DNA of 64,000 bases from Lachnospiraceae bacterium AC2029 (GTDB lineage Bacteria > Bacillota > Clostridia > Lachnospirales > Lachnospiraceae), in the NCBI GenBank assembly GCA_000703065.1, contig JNLK01000001.1, forward strand, positions 3,246,001 through 3,310,000, read 5' to 3'. Of this stretch, positions 22,910 through 32,603 are shown in pieces; positions within the stretch are counted from its first letter, which is position 1; the number at the start of each line of letters is the position of its first letter. The notes under the pieces were generated by a model. That model worked only from the letters and a program-made list of their open reading frames with translations. It was not told the origin of the DNA and did not search any database. The translations under genes were made by a program, and so were the position numbers.

Positions 22910-25630
22910 ATGGGATTTTTCAGCAATATCAAAGAGCATATACCGCTTATTAAGAATATCGGTAAGCCCAAGTCTAACAAAAGCAGCGTAGAGCTTCAGT
23001 ATGACAAGGCCATGAACCTGATGGAGAACGCCAACGGGACCGAGGCTGTTGAGATCCTGGAGAAGATCGCCGACATCGGCATCATGGATCAGCAGTATAA
23101 GTCTCTTGGTCTGGATGCACTGAAGATCCTCAGCGGCTTCTATGAGACCGGCTCCTTTAAGAACGCGAAGGTTGAACGCGATCTGAATAAGGCAGCGGCC
23201 TATCTCGAGAAGTATACCAATCAGACGAACGACGGGGAAGCCACCTATAAAACGGCGGAAATGTACCTGGAAGCTCAGAACTTCTCAAAAGCCATCACAT
23301 TTTTCGAAAAATCTACCCAGCGCGGTATCAAGCCCGCATATATGAAGCTGGGTTCTATCTATGAGAACGGTCTTTGCCGGATCGACCAGTATGGAAATAA
23401 GAGCGAATTCGTTATTCCCGTCGATCTGGAAAAGGCCATGTCGTGGTACAAACAACTGGCAGATATGGGCGATTCCAAGGCTGTGGCAGCGTTTGAGCGT
23501 GTGGACTATGCGTCCAAGCATACAGACAGTCTGGAATTTGAGGAGAAGGACAAGCTCTATTCCGAGATCGCCGAGAAGCGTAAGGAGAAGGGCAAGGAGC
23601 CCCGCTATAAGGCCATCGATCCTGCCAAACTTCAGTACCAGTATACCTATGTACACAATCAGGTGGACGGTTACATCCACAAATTACCGAAGGACTGGGT
23701 AAAGACCATCAACGAGGAGACCGACGAAGAGTACTATGCACCCAGCATCACCTATCGGGATTTCGCCATGTATGTCAGCTATGACAGTATCCCGAGGGAT
23801 TCCAAGAAGACTCTGGAGAATTATCTCCGTTACTGCAACGAGGCGTTTGACGAGGAACTGCAGCTGAAGCCGTATATCACAGAGTATGCGGACGGTATCT
23901 GCACCACCTTCTATCATAAGGGCATGAATAAGGGTATCGTTACCTTCGCGTTCTATTCCGGACGCCGTCTTGCCTGCATGCGTTTCGTCTGCGCGACCAT
24001 GGAGATCATCGAGCAGTACGAGGAGATCATCTTCGAGACAGCGAACTCATTTGCCTTCGTTGCTCCGACCCGTGTCAGTGATCAGAGTCTGAACCGTAAG
24101 GATAACCAGTATTACAGCGAGGCTGTTTACTGCTACTATCTGGAGGACTATGAGGGTGCCATGACGGCAGCCAAGCAGGCGCTGAAGGAAGGCTCCATCA
24201 AGGCAAGCTACCTTCTGATCGACCTGTACTACGATAACGATTCACCCTATCGTGATATCGAAAAGACCATCAGCTACGCAAAGCAGCTGTTTGAGGCAAC
24301 AAAGGATCCGGATCTGGCCTTCCTGATCGGAAATATCTACGATCAGCAGCAGAAGGACTATATGAAGGCGCTGAACTGGTACGAGAATGCACATCGTCTC
24401 GGCCACAAGCGTGTAGCCTTCTATCTGGGACGTTTCTATTACTATGGTCTGCTCCGTACACAGCGTGACGGTGACAAGGCCATGACTTACTTCCTGGAGG
24501 CTCAGAAGAACGGTATCATTGAGGCGGATGCCTATATCAAGGATATCAAGGAGCTGAAGGGTGAGGACCTGCAGAGTGCCGTTGAGAAATGGGACCGCGC
24601 CGTAGAGGCCGGAAGTGCCGCAACCGCTCTGAAGGTGGCTCTGATGAAGCAGAGTCAGGTCTTCTATATTGCTACAAACTATGAGATCGAGAAGGCATTC
24701 CAGGAGGCTCTTACTCTCGGAAGCACACAGGCTGCTTACGAGCTGGCGAAGATCTATGAGCGCCAGGAGAAGGATCCGGAGTTTACCGGTGAGAAGAAGA
24801 GTATGGAATACTTCGAGAAGGCCTTCGATCAGAATTACGAAGAATTCGATAAGGAGAACCTCTTCAAGGTGATCCAGTACAAGGAGTCCAAGGGCGAGAC
24901 CACGGAGAATCTGATCAAGCTCTATCTGCAGAACGCGGCTATGGCGCATGTGCCTGCAGTGGATAAGATCGTAGAGCTTGTAGGATATCGTACACCGGCC
25001 ATCACCGAACTGTATCAGCGCCTGATCGGGCTGGCGGAGACCGGTGACGAGAATGCGATCATTTCCATGAACAAGCTGGAGAAGAAGTATCCGGATCTTG
25101 TAATTGCAGAGCCCTCCAAGGACGAGAAGGTTATCGAGAACAAGTTCTTCCGTCTTCTGGTTCCGAAGAACTGCAGCCCCACCATCAACGATGACGGCGG
25201 TACCATCAATCTTGCGGATTCCGTGATCGAATTTGCGGTTGCAGAGCTGCCTGTCAAGGTTGAGAACGAAGATGATTACCTGAAGATCTACAAGCTGATC
25301 CTGTCCGAGTATCTTCCGGACGATTCGGCCGAGATCATCATTGCAAATTCCCGTATGATCGGTTCCGGTATGAAGGAGTCCAAGAACAACATCCACTCCT
25401 TCAGTATCCTGCTGATCAGCTCCAAGAACCAGTATCTCTTCAAGCTGTCCTCCAAGGACCGCCGTCAGATGATGCAGTTCAAGGAGGAAGTGACCAAGAT
25501 CTCCAAGTCGCTGGTTGAGACCGGTGAGATCTATGTTGCAGAGGACGGAAACCGGAGAGATATCGGTCTGTCCATCCTGCTGAAGGCAAATGAAGGTGGA
25601 TTCCTGTCCATCGGAAAATCAGCTGACTAA
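22910..25630 (+). CDS. Sel1/TPR-repeat protein with two PsbP-like segments, unknown function
   Basis: The 906-residue soluble protein has several Sel1/TPR-like helical repeats (GSIYENGLCRIDQYGNKSE, NIYDQQQKDYMKALNWYENAH, LGRFYYYGLL, KNGIIEADAYI). Two alpha/beta segments interrupt or follow them: about 260-390 (DWVKTINEETDEEYYAPS... ending SFAFVAP) and about 745-880 (FFRLLVPKNCSP... ending SLVETGEI). Their alternating strands look like PsbP/DUF1795-type domains. No signal peptide or membrane segment is present. Sel1 proteins act as scaffolds, but the partner is unknown. It is a single-gene unit with its own promoter and terminator. Confidence 0.75.
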   Translation: MGFFSNIKEHIPLIKNIGKPKSNKSSVELQYDKAMNLMENANGTEAVEILEKIADIGIMDQQYKSLGLDALKILSGFYETGSFKNAKVERDLNKAAAYLEKYTNQTNDGEATYKTAEMYLEAQNFSKAITFFEKSTQRGIKPAYMKLGSIYENGLCRIDQYGNKSEFVIPVDLEKAMSWYKQLADMGDSKAVAAFERVDYASKHTDSLEFEEKDKLYSEIAEKRKEKGKEPRYKAIDPAKLQYQYTYVHNQVDGYIHKLPKDWVKTINEETDEEYYAPSITYRDFAMYVSYDSIPRDSKKTLENYLRYCNEAFDEELQLKPYITEYADGICTTFYHKGMNKGIVTFAFYSGRRLACMRFVCATMEIIEQYEEIIFETANSFAFVAPTRVSDQSLNRKDNQYYSEAVYCYYLEDYEGAMTAAKQALKEGSIKASYLLIDLYYDNDSPYRDIEKTISYAKQLFEATKDPDLAFLIGNIYDQQQKDYMKALNWYENAHRLGHKRVAFYLGRFYYYGLLRTQRDGDKAMTYFLEAQKNGIIEADAYIKDIKELKGEDLQSAVEKWDRAVEAGSAATALKVALMKQSQVFYIATNYEIEKAFQEALTLGSTQAAYELAKIYERQEKDPEFTGEKKSMEYFEKAFDQNYEEFDKENLFKVIQYKESKGETTENLIKLYLQNAAMAHVPAVDKIVELVGYRTPAITELYQRLIGLAETGDENAIISMNKLEKKYPDLVIAEPSKDEKVIENKFFRLLVPKNCSPTINDDGGTINLADSVIEFAVAELPVKVENEDDYLKIYKLILSEYLPDDSAEIIIANSRMIGSGMKESKNNIHSFSILLISSKNQYLFKLSSKDRRQMMQFKEEVTKISKSLVETGEIYVAEDGNRRDIGLSILLKANEGGFLSIGKSAD

Positions 25631-25633
25631 TTG

Positions 25634-25661
25634 AAAAAGCCCCGGAGCTTCGGGGCTTTTT
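25634..25661 (+). terminator. Rho-independent terminator before the riboflavin operon
   Basis: A perfect 11-bp stem AAAAAGCCCCG / CGGGGCTTTTT with a 6-base loop. It separates the Sel1 gene from ribD, whose ATG is only 23 bases further on. Confidence 0.93.
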
Positions 25662-25683
25662 GACGAAGAGGAGGTTAAAATTT

Positions 25684-27141
25684 ATGGCGTATGATGCTAA
25701 GTTCATGGAACGTGCGATCAAGCTTGCCAAACTGGGAGTCGGACGTGTAGATCCCAATCCGCTGGTAGGTGCAGTGATCGTTAAGGACGGCAAGATCATC
25801 GGTGAAGGATACCACACGGGTTACGGTATGCCTCATGCGGAGCGCGAGGCGATCAACAGTCTGACGGAATCCGCCAGGGGGGCGGAAATGTACGTCACGC
25901 TGGAGCCCTGTGCTCATACGGGAAAGCAGCCGCCCTGTACCGCGGCAATTCTGGATCAGGGGATCCGTACGGTATATGTAGGTTCCATGGATCCGAATCC
26001 GAAGGTAAATGGCAGAGGAGTCTGGACTTTGCGTCAGCACGGCGTTGAGGTTGTGACCGGATGCATGAAGAAGGAATGTGATGCTCTGAATCCGGTATAT
26101 TTTCACTATATCACGACCAAGCGTCCGTATGTCGTTTTGAAATATGCCATGACCCTGGATGGAAAGATAGCAACCACCACCGGCGCCAGCCGCTATATTT
26201 CCGGAGATTTTGCCCGGGGACGTGTGCGTGGTATGAGAAACCAGTATCCTGCGATCATCGTAGGTATCGGTACCGTCCTTGCGGATGACCCGATGCTGGA
26301 TAACCGTCGTCAGAAGGACCGTACACCGATCCGTATCATCTGCGATACCCATCTTCAGATCCCGCTGGATTCCAAGGTGGTTCAGACCGCCGGTAAGATT
26401 CAGACCCTCGTTGCAACCAGCGAGCGTATGTCCGAGGATGCAAAGGAGAAGCTTCCGAAGCTGGAGGAGGCAGGCGTAGAGGTTCTGCTGATCCCCGAGA
26501 AGGATGGCCATATCGATATGGAGCCTCTGATGGACAAGCTGGGCGAGATGGAGATCAGCGGCATCATGTCCGAGGGCGGCGGAAATCTCTCCTGGAGTCT
26601 GCTTCGTGACGGCCTTGTAAATGAAGTTGTGATCTTTACCGCACCGAAGATCTTCGGTGGTATTACGGCTATGACTCCTGTGGAAGGAGAGGGCGTTAAC
26701 TTCGTGGAGGATGCACTTCCTCTTCATCTGGTTGAGTCCGAGGTCCTTCCCGGAGGAGATATCTATGCGCGTTATATCGTAGGACCGGAGCCGGAGGAGG
26801 ATGATGAGGATGTGGATGTTGAAACCGCAGAACCCCGTCCGATCGCCAAGATCCAGTCCTCGCCCGCACCTGTTGCCCCGGAGGGCTTTGTGGATGCGGA
26901 TGCGACCTCGAAGAAGGCTTCCGAGGCGATCCAGTTTGAGGATATGCCCGGTGAAGTAAAGAAGCCGGCTGCATCCGAGGATGACGGATGGGCAGTGGCT
27001 GATAATATCCCCGCATATGTACCTGAATCAGAGGATGACGATGATGTGGAGGACAGACCTCCGGTAGAACTGGAGACGAGGATCGTGACCGAGGTTCTTT
27101 CGGCGGATCTGAACCCCTTCAACATCGAGGAGCGTGAATAA
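25684..27141 (+). CDS. ribD: Bifunctional riboflavin deaminase/reductase with acidic C-terminal extension
   Basis: RibD catalyses deamination and reduction of the pyrimidine intermediate in riboflavin synthesis. The N-terminal deaminase has PHAEREAI and the zinc cysteines in EPCAHTGKQPPC; the reductase domain has KYAMTLDGKIAT, GIGTVLADDPMLDNR and SEGGGNLSWSLL. The protein is 485 residues, about 120 longer than usual. The extra C-terminus (after about 367) is Asp/Glu/Pro/Ala-rich and looks disordered, with runs such as EPEEDDEDVDVETAEP. ATG 25684 is chosen for the GAGGAGG ribosome binding site; the upstream TTG frame lies in the terminator. First gene of the rib operon. Confidence 0.93.
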   Translation: MAYDAKFMERAIKLAKLGVGRVDPNPLVGAVIVKDGKIIGEGYHTGYGMPHAEREAINSLTESARGAEMYVTLEPCAHTGKQPPCTAAILDQGIRTVYVGSMDPNPKVNGRGVWTLRQHGVEVVTGCMKKECDALNPVYFHYITTKRPYVVLKYAMTLDGKIATTTGASRYISGDFARGRVRGMRNQYPAIIVGIGTVLADDPMLDNRRQKDRTPIRIICDTHLQIPLDSKVVQTAGKIQTLVATSERMSEDAKEKLPKLEEAGVEVLLIPEKDGHIDMEPLMDKLGEMEISGIMSEGGGNLSWSLLRDGLVNEVVIFTAPKIFGGITAMTPVEGEGVNFVEDALPLHLVESEVLPGGDIYARYIVGPEPEEDDEDVDVETAEPRPIAKIQSSPAPVAPEGFVDADATSKKASEAIQFEDMPGEVKKPAASEDDGWAVADNIPAYVPESEDDDDVEDRPPVELETRIVTEVLSADLNPFNIEERE

Positions 27142-27795
27142 GTGTTTACCGGGATTGTAGAGGAAAAGGGAAGGCTCCTTTCCATAGAGAAAGGAGCCGT
27201 CTCTGCTATACTCACCATAGGTGCCGGCAGGGTGCTCGAGGGGACGAAGATCGGGGACAGCATCGCCGTGAACGGGGTATGCCTTACCGTTACCACATTA
27301 GGAAGCGACCGTTTCTCTGCGGATGTGATGGCGGAGACGCTTCGCAGATCCTCCCTTGGAAATCTATCTGTCGGAGCGTCCCTGAATCTGGAACGTGCCC
27401 TTGCGGTGGGTGACCGCCTGGGCGGACATATTGTGTCCGGACATATCGATGGAACCGGAAGGATCACTGAGATCCGGCAGGAGGACAATGCGGTATGGTA
27501 CCGGATCGAAGCGGATGCAAAGTTGCTTCGGTATATCGTTGAGAAGGGATCCATAGCCATTGACGGCATCAGCCTTACGGTGGCGACGGTTGACAGCAGA
27601 AGCTTTCAGGTGTCGGTGATCCCTCATACCAGAGAGGTGACGGCTCTTTCCGAACGAAAGATCGGCGACACCGTCAATCTGGAGAATGACATCATAGGAA
27701 AGTACGTGGAGCGTCTTCTGGCCCCTGCGTCCGGAGAGGATGCGAAGGGAAGCGGGCTCACCATGGATTTCCTGGCTGAACACGGGTTTTACTAA
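27142..27795 (+). CDS. ribE: Riboflavin synthase alpha subunit
   Basis: The 217-residue protein begins MFTGIVEEKG and contains the two lumazine-binding barrels: NGVCLTVTTLG, GGHIVSGHIDGTG, IDGISLTVATV and VIPHTREVT. It dismutates 6,7-dimethyl-8-ribityllumazine to riboflavin in complex with RibH. The GTG start follows the ribD stop directly (no gap), so the two are translationally coupled. Length is typical. Confidence 0.95.
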   Translation: MFTGIVEEKGRLLSIEKGAVSAILTIGAGRVLEGTKIGDSIAVNGVCLTVTTLGSDRFSADVMAETLRRSSLGNLSVGASLNLERALAVGDRLGGHIVSGHIDGTGRITEIRQEDNAVWYRIEADAKLLRYIVEKGSIAIDGISLTVATVDSRSFQVSVIPHTREVTALSERKIGDTVNLENDIIGKYVERLLAPASGEDAKGSGLTMDFLAEHGFY

Positions 27796-27834
27796 ATAAA
27801 TGCGGAGGCTTGTGGCCTTCGCAATGGAGGAACT

Positions 27835-29037
27835 ATGTCTGAACTGAATTCGATCGAGGAAATCCTGGATGATCTCCGGGCCGGGCGTCCGGTTGTGATC
27901 ATGGATGATGAAGATCGGGAAAATGAAGGAGACGTGATCTGTGCGGCAGAATTCGCGACCACAGAGAACGTCAATTTTATGGCTAAATTTGCCCGGGGAC
28001 TGATCTGTATGCCGATGGATCCGTCGTATTCTGACCGGTACAATCTTCCCCAGATGTGCATTGTCAATACGGATAATCACTGTACCGCCTTTTCCGTGTC
28101 GGTAGACCATGTATCTACGACCACGGGTATCTCCGCAGAGGAGAGAGGTGTCACGGCGCGGGCATTTGCGTCGCTGACCGCAAAGAAGGAGGACTTTCGG
28201 AGACCGGGACACATGTTCCCTCTGGAAGCCAAGGCAGGTGGAGTGATCGAGCGGAACGGTCATACGGAAGCAACGGTGGATCTTTGCCGGCTGGCGGGTC
28301 TGCAGCCTGTAGGTCTCTGCTGTGAGATCATGAGGGATGACGGTTCCATGGCCAGGTACGATGATCTTGTGACCTTTGCTGCAGAGCATGATCTTAAGAT
28401 CAGCACCATCGAGAAACTGGTACAGTACCGTAAGGAGCATGAGGTTTTCGTGGAGGAGGTTACAAATGCGAAGCTTCCCACGAAATACGGAAACTTCACC
28501 ATTCACGGATATATCAATAAGCTGAACGGAGAGCATCATGTGGCACTGACCATGGGGGATGTGACGGATGGTTCTCCGGTGCTTGTGAGAGTGCATTCCG
28601 AGTGCCTGACCGGTGATGCCTTCGGCTCCATGAAATGTGATTGCGGGGAACAGCTGGATGCGGCCATGAAGCAGATCGCGGCTGAAGGAAGAGGAGTTCT
28701 TCTCTACATGCGGCAGGAGGGCCGGGGGATCGGCCTGATCAACAAGATCCGTGCCTATGCCCTTCAGGATCAGGGACGGGATACGGTAGAAGCAAATCTG
28801 GAGCTCGGCTTCCCGGAGGATGCCAGGGATTATACCATCGGAACCCAGATCCTTGTGGATCTCGGAGTCCGGAAGATGAGGCTTCTCACGAACAATCCGT
28901 CGAAGATCTACGGACTTGCCGGATATAAGCTGGAGATCGTGGAGCGTGTGCCCATAGAGATCGCGCCTTCCACCTACGACTTGTTCTACCTGAAGACGAA
29001 GAAGGAGAAGATGGGTCATATCCTGGAGGATGTGTAG
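27835..29037 (+). CDS. ribBA: Bifunctional DHBP synthase / GTP cyclohydrolase II
   Basis: The 400-residue protein joins RibB and RibA. The N-terminal half has the DHBP synthase acidic loop [11 protein letters not shown] and the segment [13 protein letters not shown]. The C-terminal half has the GTP cyclohydrolase II zinc site, [20 protein letters not shown], then [13 protein letters not shown] and [13 protein letters not shown]. It supplies both branches of riboflavin synthesis, from ribulose 5-phosphate and GTP. It lies 39 bases after ribE and 34 before ribH. Confidence 0.95.
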   Translation: MSELNSIEEILDDLRAGRPVVIMDDEDRENEGDVICAAEFATTENVNFMAKFARGLICMPMDPSYSDRYNLPQMCIVNTDNHCTAFSVSVDHVSTTTGISAEERGVTARAFASLTAKKEDFRRPGHMFPLEAKAGGVIERNGHTEATVDLCRLAGLQPVGLCCEIMRDDGSMARYDDLVTFAAEHDLKISTIEKLVQYRKEHEVFVEEVTNAKLPTKYGNFTIHGYINKLNGEHHVALTMGDVTDGSPVLVRVHSECLTGDAFGSMKCDCGEQLDAAMKQIAAEGRGVLLYMRQEGRGIGLINKIRAYALQDQGRDTVEANLELGFPEDARDYTIGTQILVDLGVRKMRLLTNNPSKIYGLAGYKLEIVERVPIEIAPSTYDLFYLKTKKEKMGHILEDV

Positions 29038-29071
29038 AATAGCGCAAGTATAGAGTATTAGGAGAGAAACC

Positions 29072-29533
29072 ATGAAGAAGATTGAAGGAAATGTAGTAGC
29101 AGAAGGCCTGAAGGTCGGCATCGTAGCAGCGCGTTTCAACGAGTTTATCGTATCCAAACTGGTGGCAGGTGCCGAGGACGGGCTTGTACGTCACAACGTG
29201 AACCCGGATGACATCGAGGTGGCCTGGGTTCCCGGTGCATTTGAGATCCCGTTGGTTGCAAAGAAGATGGCACTTTCCGGTAAGTATGATGCAGTGATCT
29301 GTGTCGGAGCAGTGATCCGCGGTCAGACCAGCCATTATGACTATGTTTGTGCTGAGGTTTCCAAGGGGATCGCACAGGTATCTCTGGAGGCCGGCATTCC
29401 GGTGATGTTCGGTATCCTTACCACGGACAATATCGAACAGGCAGTTGAGCGTGCAGGTACCAAGGCCGGAAATAAGGGCTATGACTGTGCACTTGGTGCC
29501 ATTGAGATGGTGAACCTGCTGAAGCAGATGTAG
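29072..29533 (+). CDS. ribH: 6,7-dimethyl-8-ribityllumazine synthase
   Basis: The 153-residue protein has the lumazine synthase motifs: [41 protein letters not shown] with the catalytic histidine, and [17 protein letters not shown]. It condenses the two intermediates to lumazine and assembles as pentamers or capsids. Last gene of ribD-ribE-ribBA-ribH. Confidence 0.95.
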   Translation: MKKIEGNVVAEGLKVGIVAARFNEFIVSKLVAGAEDGLVRHNVNPDDIEVAWVPGAFEIPLVAKKMALSGKYDAVICVGAVIRGQTSHYDYVCAEVSKGIAQVSLEAGIPVMFGILTTDNIEQAVERAGTKAGNKGYDCALGAIEMVNLLKQM

Positions 29534-29605
29534 GCCGGTCACCGGTTATCTGCAGAGTTATGGAGCGTCTGCTGCAGCTGCGGCGGACAGTATAGAGGAG
29601 AACGG

Positions 29606-30400
29606 ATGCGAAATCTTCTATTCTTTGATATAGACGGAACACTCATCACAGATGACGGAAGAAAGATATTCCCGGCGGATGCGAAGGCGGCCCTTCAGGC
29701 TGCCCGTTTTGCCGGGAATCTTATATTTATCAATACGGGCAGAGTCCGGTGTAATGTGAATGAGATCCTGAATGAGACTCAGTTTGACGGAATGGTCTGT
29801 GGCTGCGGTACCTACATCGAGTATCAGGGAGAGGTGCTTCTGCACCGGACGATCCCGAAGGAGCGCTGCAGGGAGATCGCGCTGATGTGCAGAGAATGCA
29901 GGATGCAGTCCTTCTTTGAGTATTCGGATTTCTGCTGTTATGATCCGGAGGTGGATCTGCCGTACCTTCCGCCGGTGGTGGAAGAGATGAAGGATCCGGG
30001 ATATTCCTTTGTCACCGACATTTCCGGAGAGGAATTCCGTTTTGACAAATTTTCCGGATGGTTCGATGAGACCAGTGATGTGGAACGTTTTAAACGGGAG
30101 ATCGCAGGGGAATTCAGGTATATTGACCGGGGGCCGGGCTTCTTTGAGGTGGAGCCGGAGGGCTTCTCCAAGGCCAGCGGCATGCAGTTCCTGCTGGAAT
30201 ACTTTGATCTTCCCTTCAGCAGCAGCTACGCCTTCGGTGACAGTAACAACGACCTGGAGATGCTGCAGTATGCGGCACATTCGGTCTGCATGGAACAGGG
30301 AAGTGAGCTCTGTCGGAGACAGGCGGAGTTTGTAACCACCGGAGTGGAACAGGAAGGGATCCGGAAGGCCCTGGCACATTACGGATTGTTTGGAAAGTAA
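29606..30400 (+). CDS. Cof-type HAD-superfamily hydrolase
   Basis: The 264-residue protein has HAD motif I FDIDGTLI, motif II INTGR, a type IIB cap, and the C-terminal motifs KASGMQFLLEYF and GDSNNDLEML. This is the Cof/YidA-type phosphatase layout; these enzymes hydrolyse sugar phosphates, pyridoxal phosphate, FMN and similar compounds. Placement after ribH might hint at an FMN-precursor phosphatase, but this is inference only. It is followed by a DUF1189 gene 8 bases later. Confidence 0.85.
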   Translation: MRNLLFFDIDGTLITDDGRKIFPADAKAALQAARFAGNLIFINTGRVRCNVNEILNETQFDGMVCGCGTYIEYQGEVLLHRTIPKERCREIALMCRECRMQSFFEYSDFCCYDPEVDLPYLPPVVEEMKDPGYSFVTDISGEEFRFDKFSGWFDETSDVERFKREIAGEFRYIDRGPGFFEVEPEGFSKASGMQFLLEYFDLPFSSSYAFGDSNNDLEMLQYAAHSVCMEQGSELCRRQAEFVTTGVEQEGIRKALAHYGLFGK

Positions 30401-30408
30401 TACCGGAA

Positions 30409-31323
30409 ATGAAGAGTTATTACAACGAAGAAGAAAGAAAAAAATACGAGGGAGAGGACCCGGAGCCGAAGAATGACCGGGATCCGGAAGAGGAACCGGA
30501 GCACGAGCACAGGTCTTCCCTGGATTTTGAGGTGCCGGAGCGGACAAATGTGTTCGAGCAGCTGCGGCTTTCCATCGTGTGTCCGAAGAAGCTGATCGGT
30601 CTGTCCCAGCTTACGGTGGGAAGGTTTGTACGCTATGTTCTGTTCCTGGGAACGCTGATCACCGTGATGCTCTATGTGGTTCCGGTTGCCACGACCCTGA
30701 TCCATTTCGGAGGACTCAGGAATCTTTTTGAAAATCAGATGCCGGAATTCAGTCTTCAGAACTCCATCCTGAAGGCGGACGAGCCATTTACGATCAATCT
30801 CGGAACCTGTGATATCGTGGTGGATACGTCAGGCGCGACCGTAGCGTCGGATTCTCTCGGGAACAGGGAACTGACCTTTGCCATCGGTTCAAGAAAAGTG
30901 CAGGCGATCCTGACGCAGAACGGCCTCAGGACGGTGCTTGTGGAGGGAAGGGTTTCCGATTTTTTCCCGGAGGGCTTTAACAGGGAAACGCTGGTTGAAG
31001 CCATACCCGGGTTTTATATCGCTCTCTTCCTGGGAGGACTCTTTGTGCTGGCCTTTACGGTCGTCAAGTATCTGCTGGGATCCCTTCTGTACATGCTGAT
31101 CGCATGGGCCATTGCAAAGCGTACCGGACTGGATCTGACAAAGGGAAATGTATTCCGGCTCTGCTTCTATGCGCAGACCATCGGTATCCTTCTTGTCAAT
31201 ATCAACAGTGCCACCGGCGGATATCTGCCGGGAACCATCGTATCGATGGTCGGGATCTTCATTACGATGAATTTCGTATTTAAGACCTTTAAGCCCTACA
31301 TGAGATTCGGGCAGGACGAGTAG
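30409..31323 (+). CDS. DUF1189 family membrane protein
   Basis: The 304-residue protein has an acidic cytoplasmic N-terminus, one TM segment at about 80-105, an extracytoplasmic middle domain with beta-rich sequence, and three to four TM segments near the C-terminus (GFYIALFLGGLFVLAF, YMLIAWAIAKRTGLDL, ITMNFVFKTF). The opening FEQLRLSIVCPKKLIGLSQLTVGRFVRYV, in part, and the C-terminal arrangement match DUF1189 proteins of Firmicutes. Function is unknown. Confidence 0.75.
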   Translation: MKSYYNEEERKKYEGEDPEPKNDRDPEEEPEHEHRSSLDFEVPERTNVFEQLRLSIVCPKKLIGLSQLTVGRFVRYVLFLGTLITVMLYVVPVATTLIHFGGLRNLFENQMPEFSLQNSILKADEPFTINLGTCDIVVDTSGATVASDSLGNRELTFAIGSRKVQAILTQNGLRTVLVEGRVSDFFPEGFNRETLVEAIPGFYIALFLGGLFVLAFTVVKYLLGSLLYMLIAWAIAKRTGLDLTKGNVFRLCFYAQTIGILLVNINSATGGYLPGTIVSMVGIFITMNFVFKTFKPYMRFGQDE

Positions 31324-31381
31324 TATCCGGGTGAAGCTTCGCAGGTGCGGCGGAAGGCTTATTCACGCCGGAAGAACGAAG

Positions 31382-31891
31382 CTAAAACACGCCGGGAGTA
31401 AGTCGGACTCTGTCGAGAAAAGTTGATATCTCATCCCCGGAAAGACGGCTCAGCGCCGCATTTGTAAAGGATCCGTCCTCGGTCACCTCCCGGAGGAACC
31501 AGGATGGAGGAAGAAAGGCTTCCGCCTCCTCTACGGAATCGAATTCCACCTCGGCATAGATCAGTCCGTCCAGCGCATCGTGGAATACATCCAGTTCGAT
31601 GGTCAGCTCACTGCCGGAGAAGGAGTATGGGATCAGATACCTGGTCTTGGACAGGAAGGTGCCTTCCACCTTGTCGGACAGCCGGTCATACTGCTCCCCG
31701 GTCAGTTCGGTTTCGAACTCTTCCCGGGCCAGTAGACCGCCGGATTTTACCGTCAGGATGTATGAATCATTGCTTCTCCGGATCCGGATCACCGGATCGG
31801 TGGAGATATAGCCCTGGGACATTTCCTTTCTGGGGTACTGATCCAGGGATAAGGCAGAGGGATCTGCCAGGAATTTTCGTTCGATTTCCAT
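31382..31891 (-). CDS. CYTH-domain protein (triphosphate tunnel metalloenzyme)
   Basis: The 169-residue product begins MEIERKFL, giving the CYTH signature ExExK at residues 2-6. Further CYTH positions are visible in RIRRSNDSYILTVKSG, TKRYLIPY-like and ELDVFHDALDGLIYAEVEF. These enzymes hydrolyse inorganic triphosphate or related substrates in a tunnel fold with divalent metal. I use ATG 31891 because GAGG lies 8 bases upstream on the minus strand and the family starts here; the longer frame runs into the divergent promoter. The rest of the intergenic region holds the promoter of the DJ-1 gene. Confidence 0.88.
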   Translation of the reverse strand: MEIERKFLADPSALSLDQYPRKEMSQGYISTDPVIRIRRSNDSYILTVKSGGLLAREEFETELTGEQYDRLSDKVEGTFLSKTRYLIPYSFSGSELTIELDVFHDALDGLIYAEVEFDSVEEAEAFLPPSWFLREVTEDGSFTNAALSRLSGDEISTFLDRVRLTPGVF

Positions 31892-31914
31892 AGGGAATAC
31901 CTCGTTTCTCTGTT

Positions 31915-31943
31915 TTGACATTTGGATTATTCCATTATATACT
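31915..31943 (+). promoter_or_regulatory. Consensus promoter for the DJ-1/murF unit
   Basis: TTGACA (31915-31920), a 17-base spacer and TATACT (31938-31943). The -35 box is exact and the -10 box differs at one base. The ATG of the next gene is at 32027. Confidence 0.85.
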
Positions 31944-32026
31944 TGATAGGTACTGTCCGCAAGACCGGAGAAACCGGGAGGACCTGAACATAAGTGAAAG
32001 AGCGGTATCCATGAAAGGAGCATATT

Positions 32027-32584
32027 ATGAGTAAGGTATATGTATTTCTTGCAGAAGGATTCGAAGAGAGCGAGGCTGTGGTGCCCATTGACCTGCTTCG
32101 GAGAGCGGGAGTGGAAGTGGTAACGGTTTCCATCACGGAGGAGACATTGGTACCCGGTTCACACGGGATTCCGGTGACGGCGGATACCACCATCGGTCAG
32201 CTCACCGAGCCGGCGGATGCGATCTTCCTGCCGGGAGGTCTGAAGGGGACCAACAATCTGAAGGAGAGCAAGGCTGTGGCTGAGCTGATCCTGGCGCATA
32301 AGGAAGCCGGAAAATATCTGACAGCCATCTGTGCGGCTCCGCAGGTTTATGGCCTGATGGGACTTCTGGAAGGGAAAAAGGCTACCTGCTATCCGGGTGT
32401 TGAGGACAAGCTTCTCGGTGCGGAGTGGACCGGCGGTATTCAGACGGTAGCGGTGGACGGACAGTTTATTACCAGCCGTGGCATGGGAACTGCCATGGAT
32501 TTCGGTTTGAAGCTTGTGGAAATTCTGGTGTCTCCCGAGAAGGCACAGCAGATAGCAAATCAGGTGCTATATCCCAAAGCATAG
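32027..32584 (+). CDS. DJ-1/PfpI family protein
   Basis: The 185-residue protein starts YVFLAEGFEESEAV and has the nucleophile elbow TAICAAPQVYG (Cys102) typical of the DJ-1/YajL branch, plus ITSRGMGTAMDFGLKLVE near the C-terminus. DJ-1 family members act as glyoxalase/deglycase-like or chaperone proteins under oxidative and carbonyl stress; which activity applies here is not known. It precedes murF by 19 bases in the same transcript. Confidence 0.88.
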   Translation: MSKVYVFLAEGFEESEAVVPIDLLRRAGVEVVTVSITEETLVPGSHGIPVTADTTIGQLTEPADAIFLPGGLKGTNNLKESKAVAELILAHKEAGKYLTAICAAPQVYGLMGLLEGKKATCYPGVEDKLLGAEWTGGIQTVAVDGQFITSRGMGTAMDFGLKLVEILVSPEKAQQIANQVLYPKA

Positions 32585-32603
32585 GGAACAGGAAAGGAAG
32601 AAA

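Noticed and set aside
25631-25684. FMN riboswitch before ribD
   Set aside because: The space is too short and the conserved RFN stems are not present; only a terminator and ribosome binding site are seen.
27364-29157. 597-codon minus-strand frame across ribE, ribBA and ribH
   Set aside because: It is antisense to three clear riboflavin genes and has no recognisable motif or ribosome binding site.
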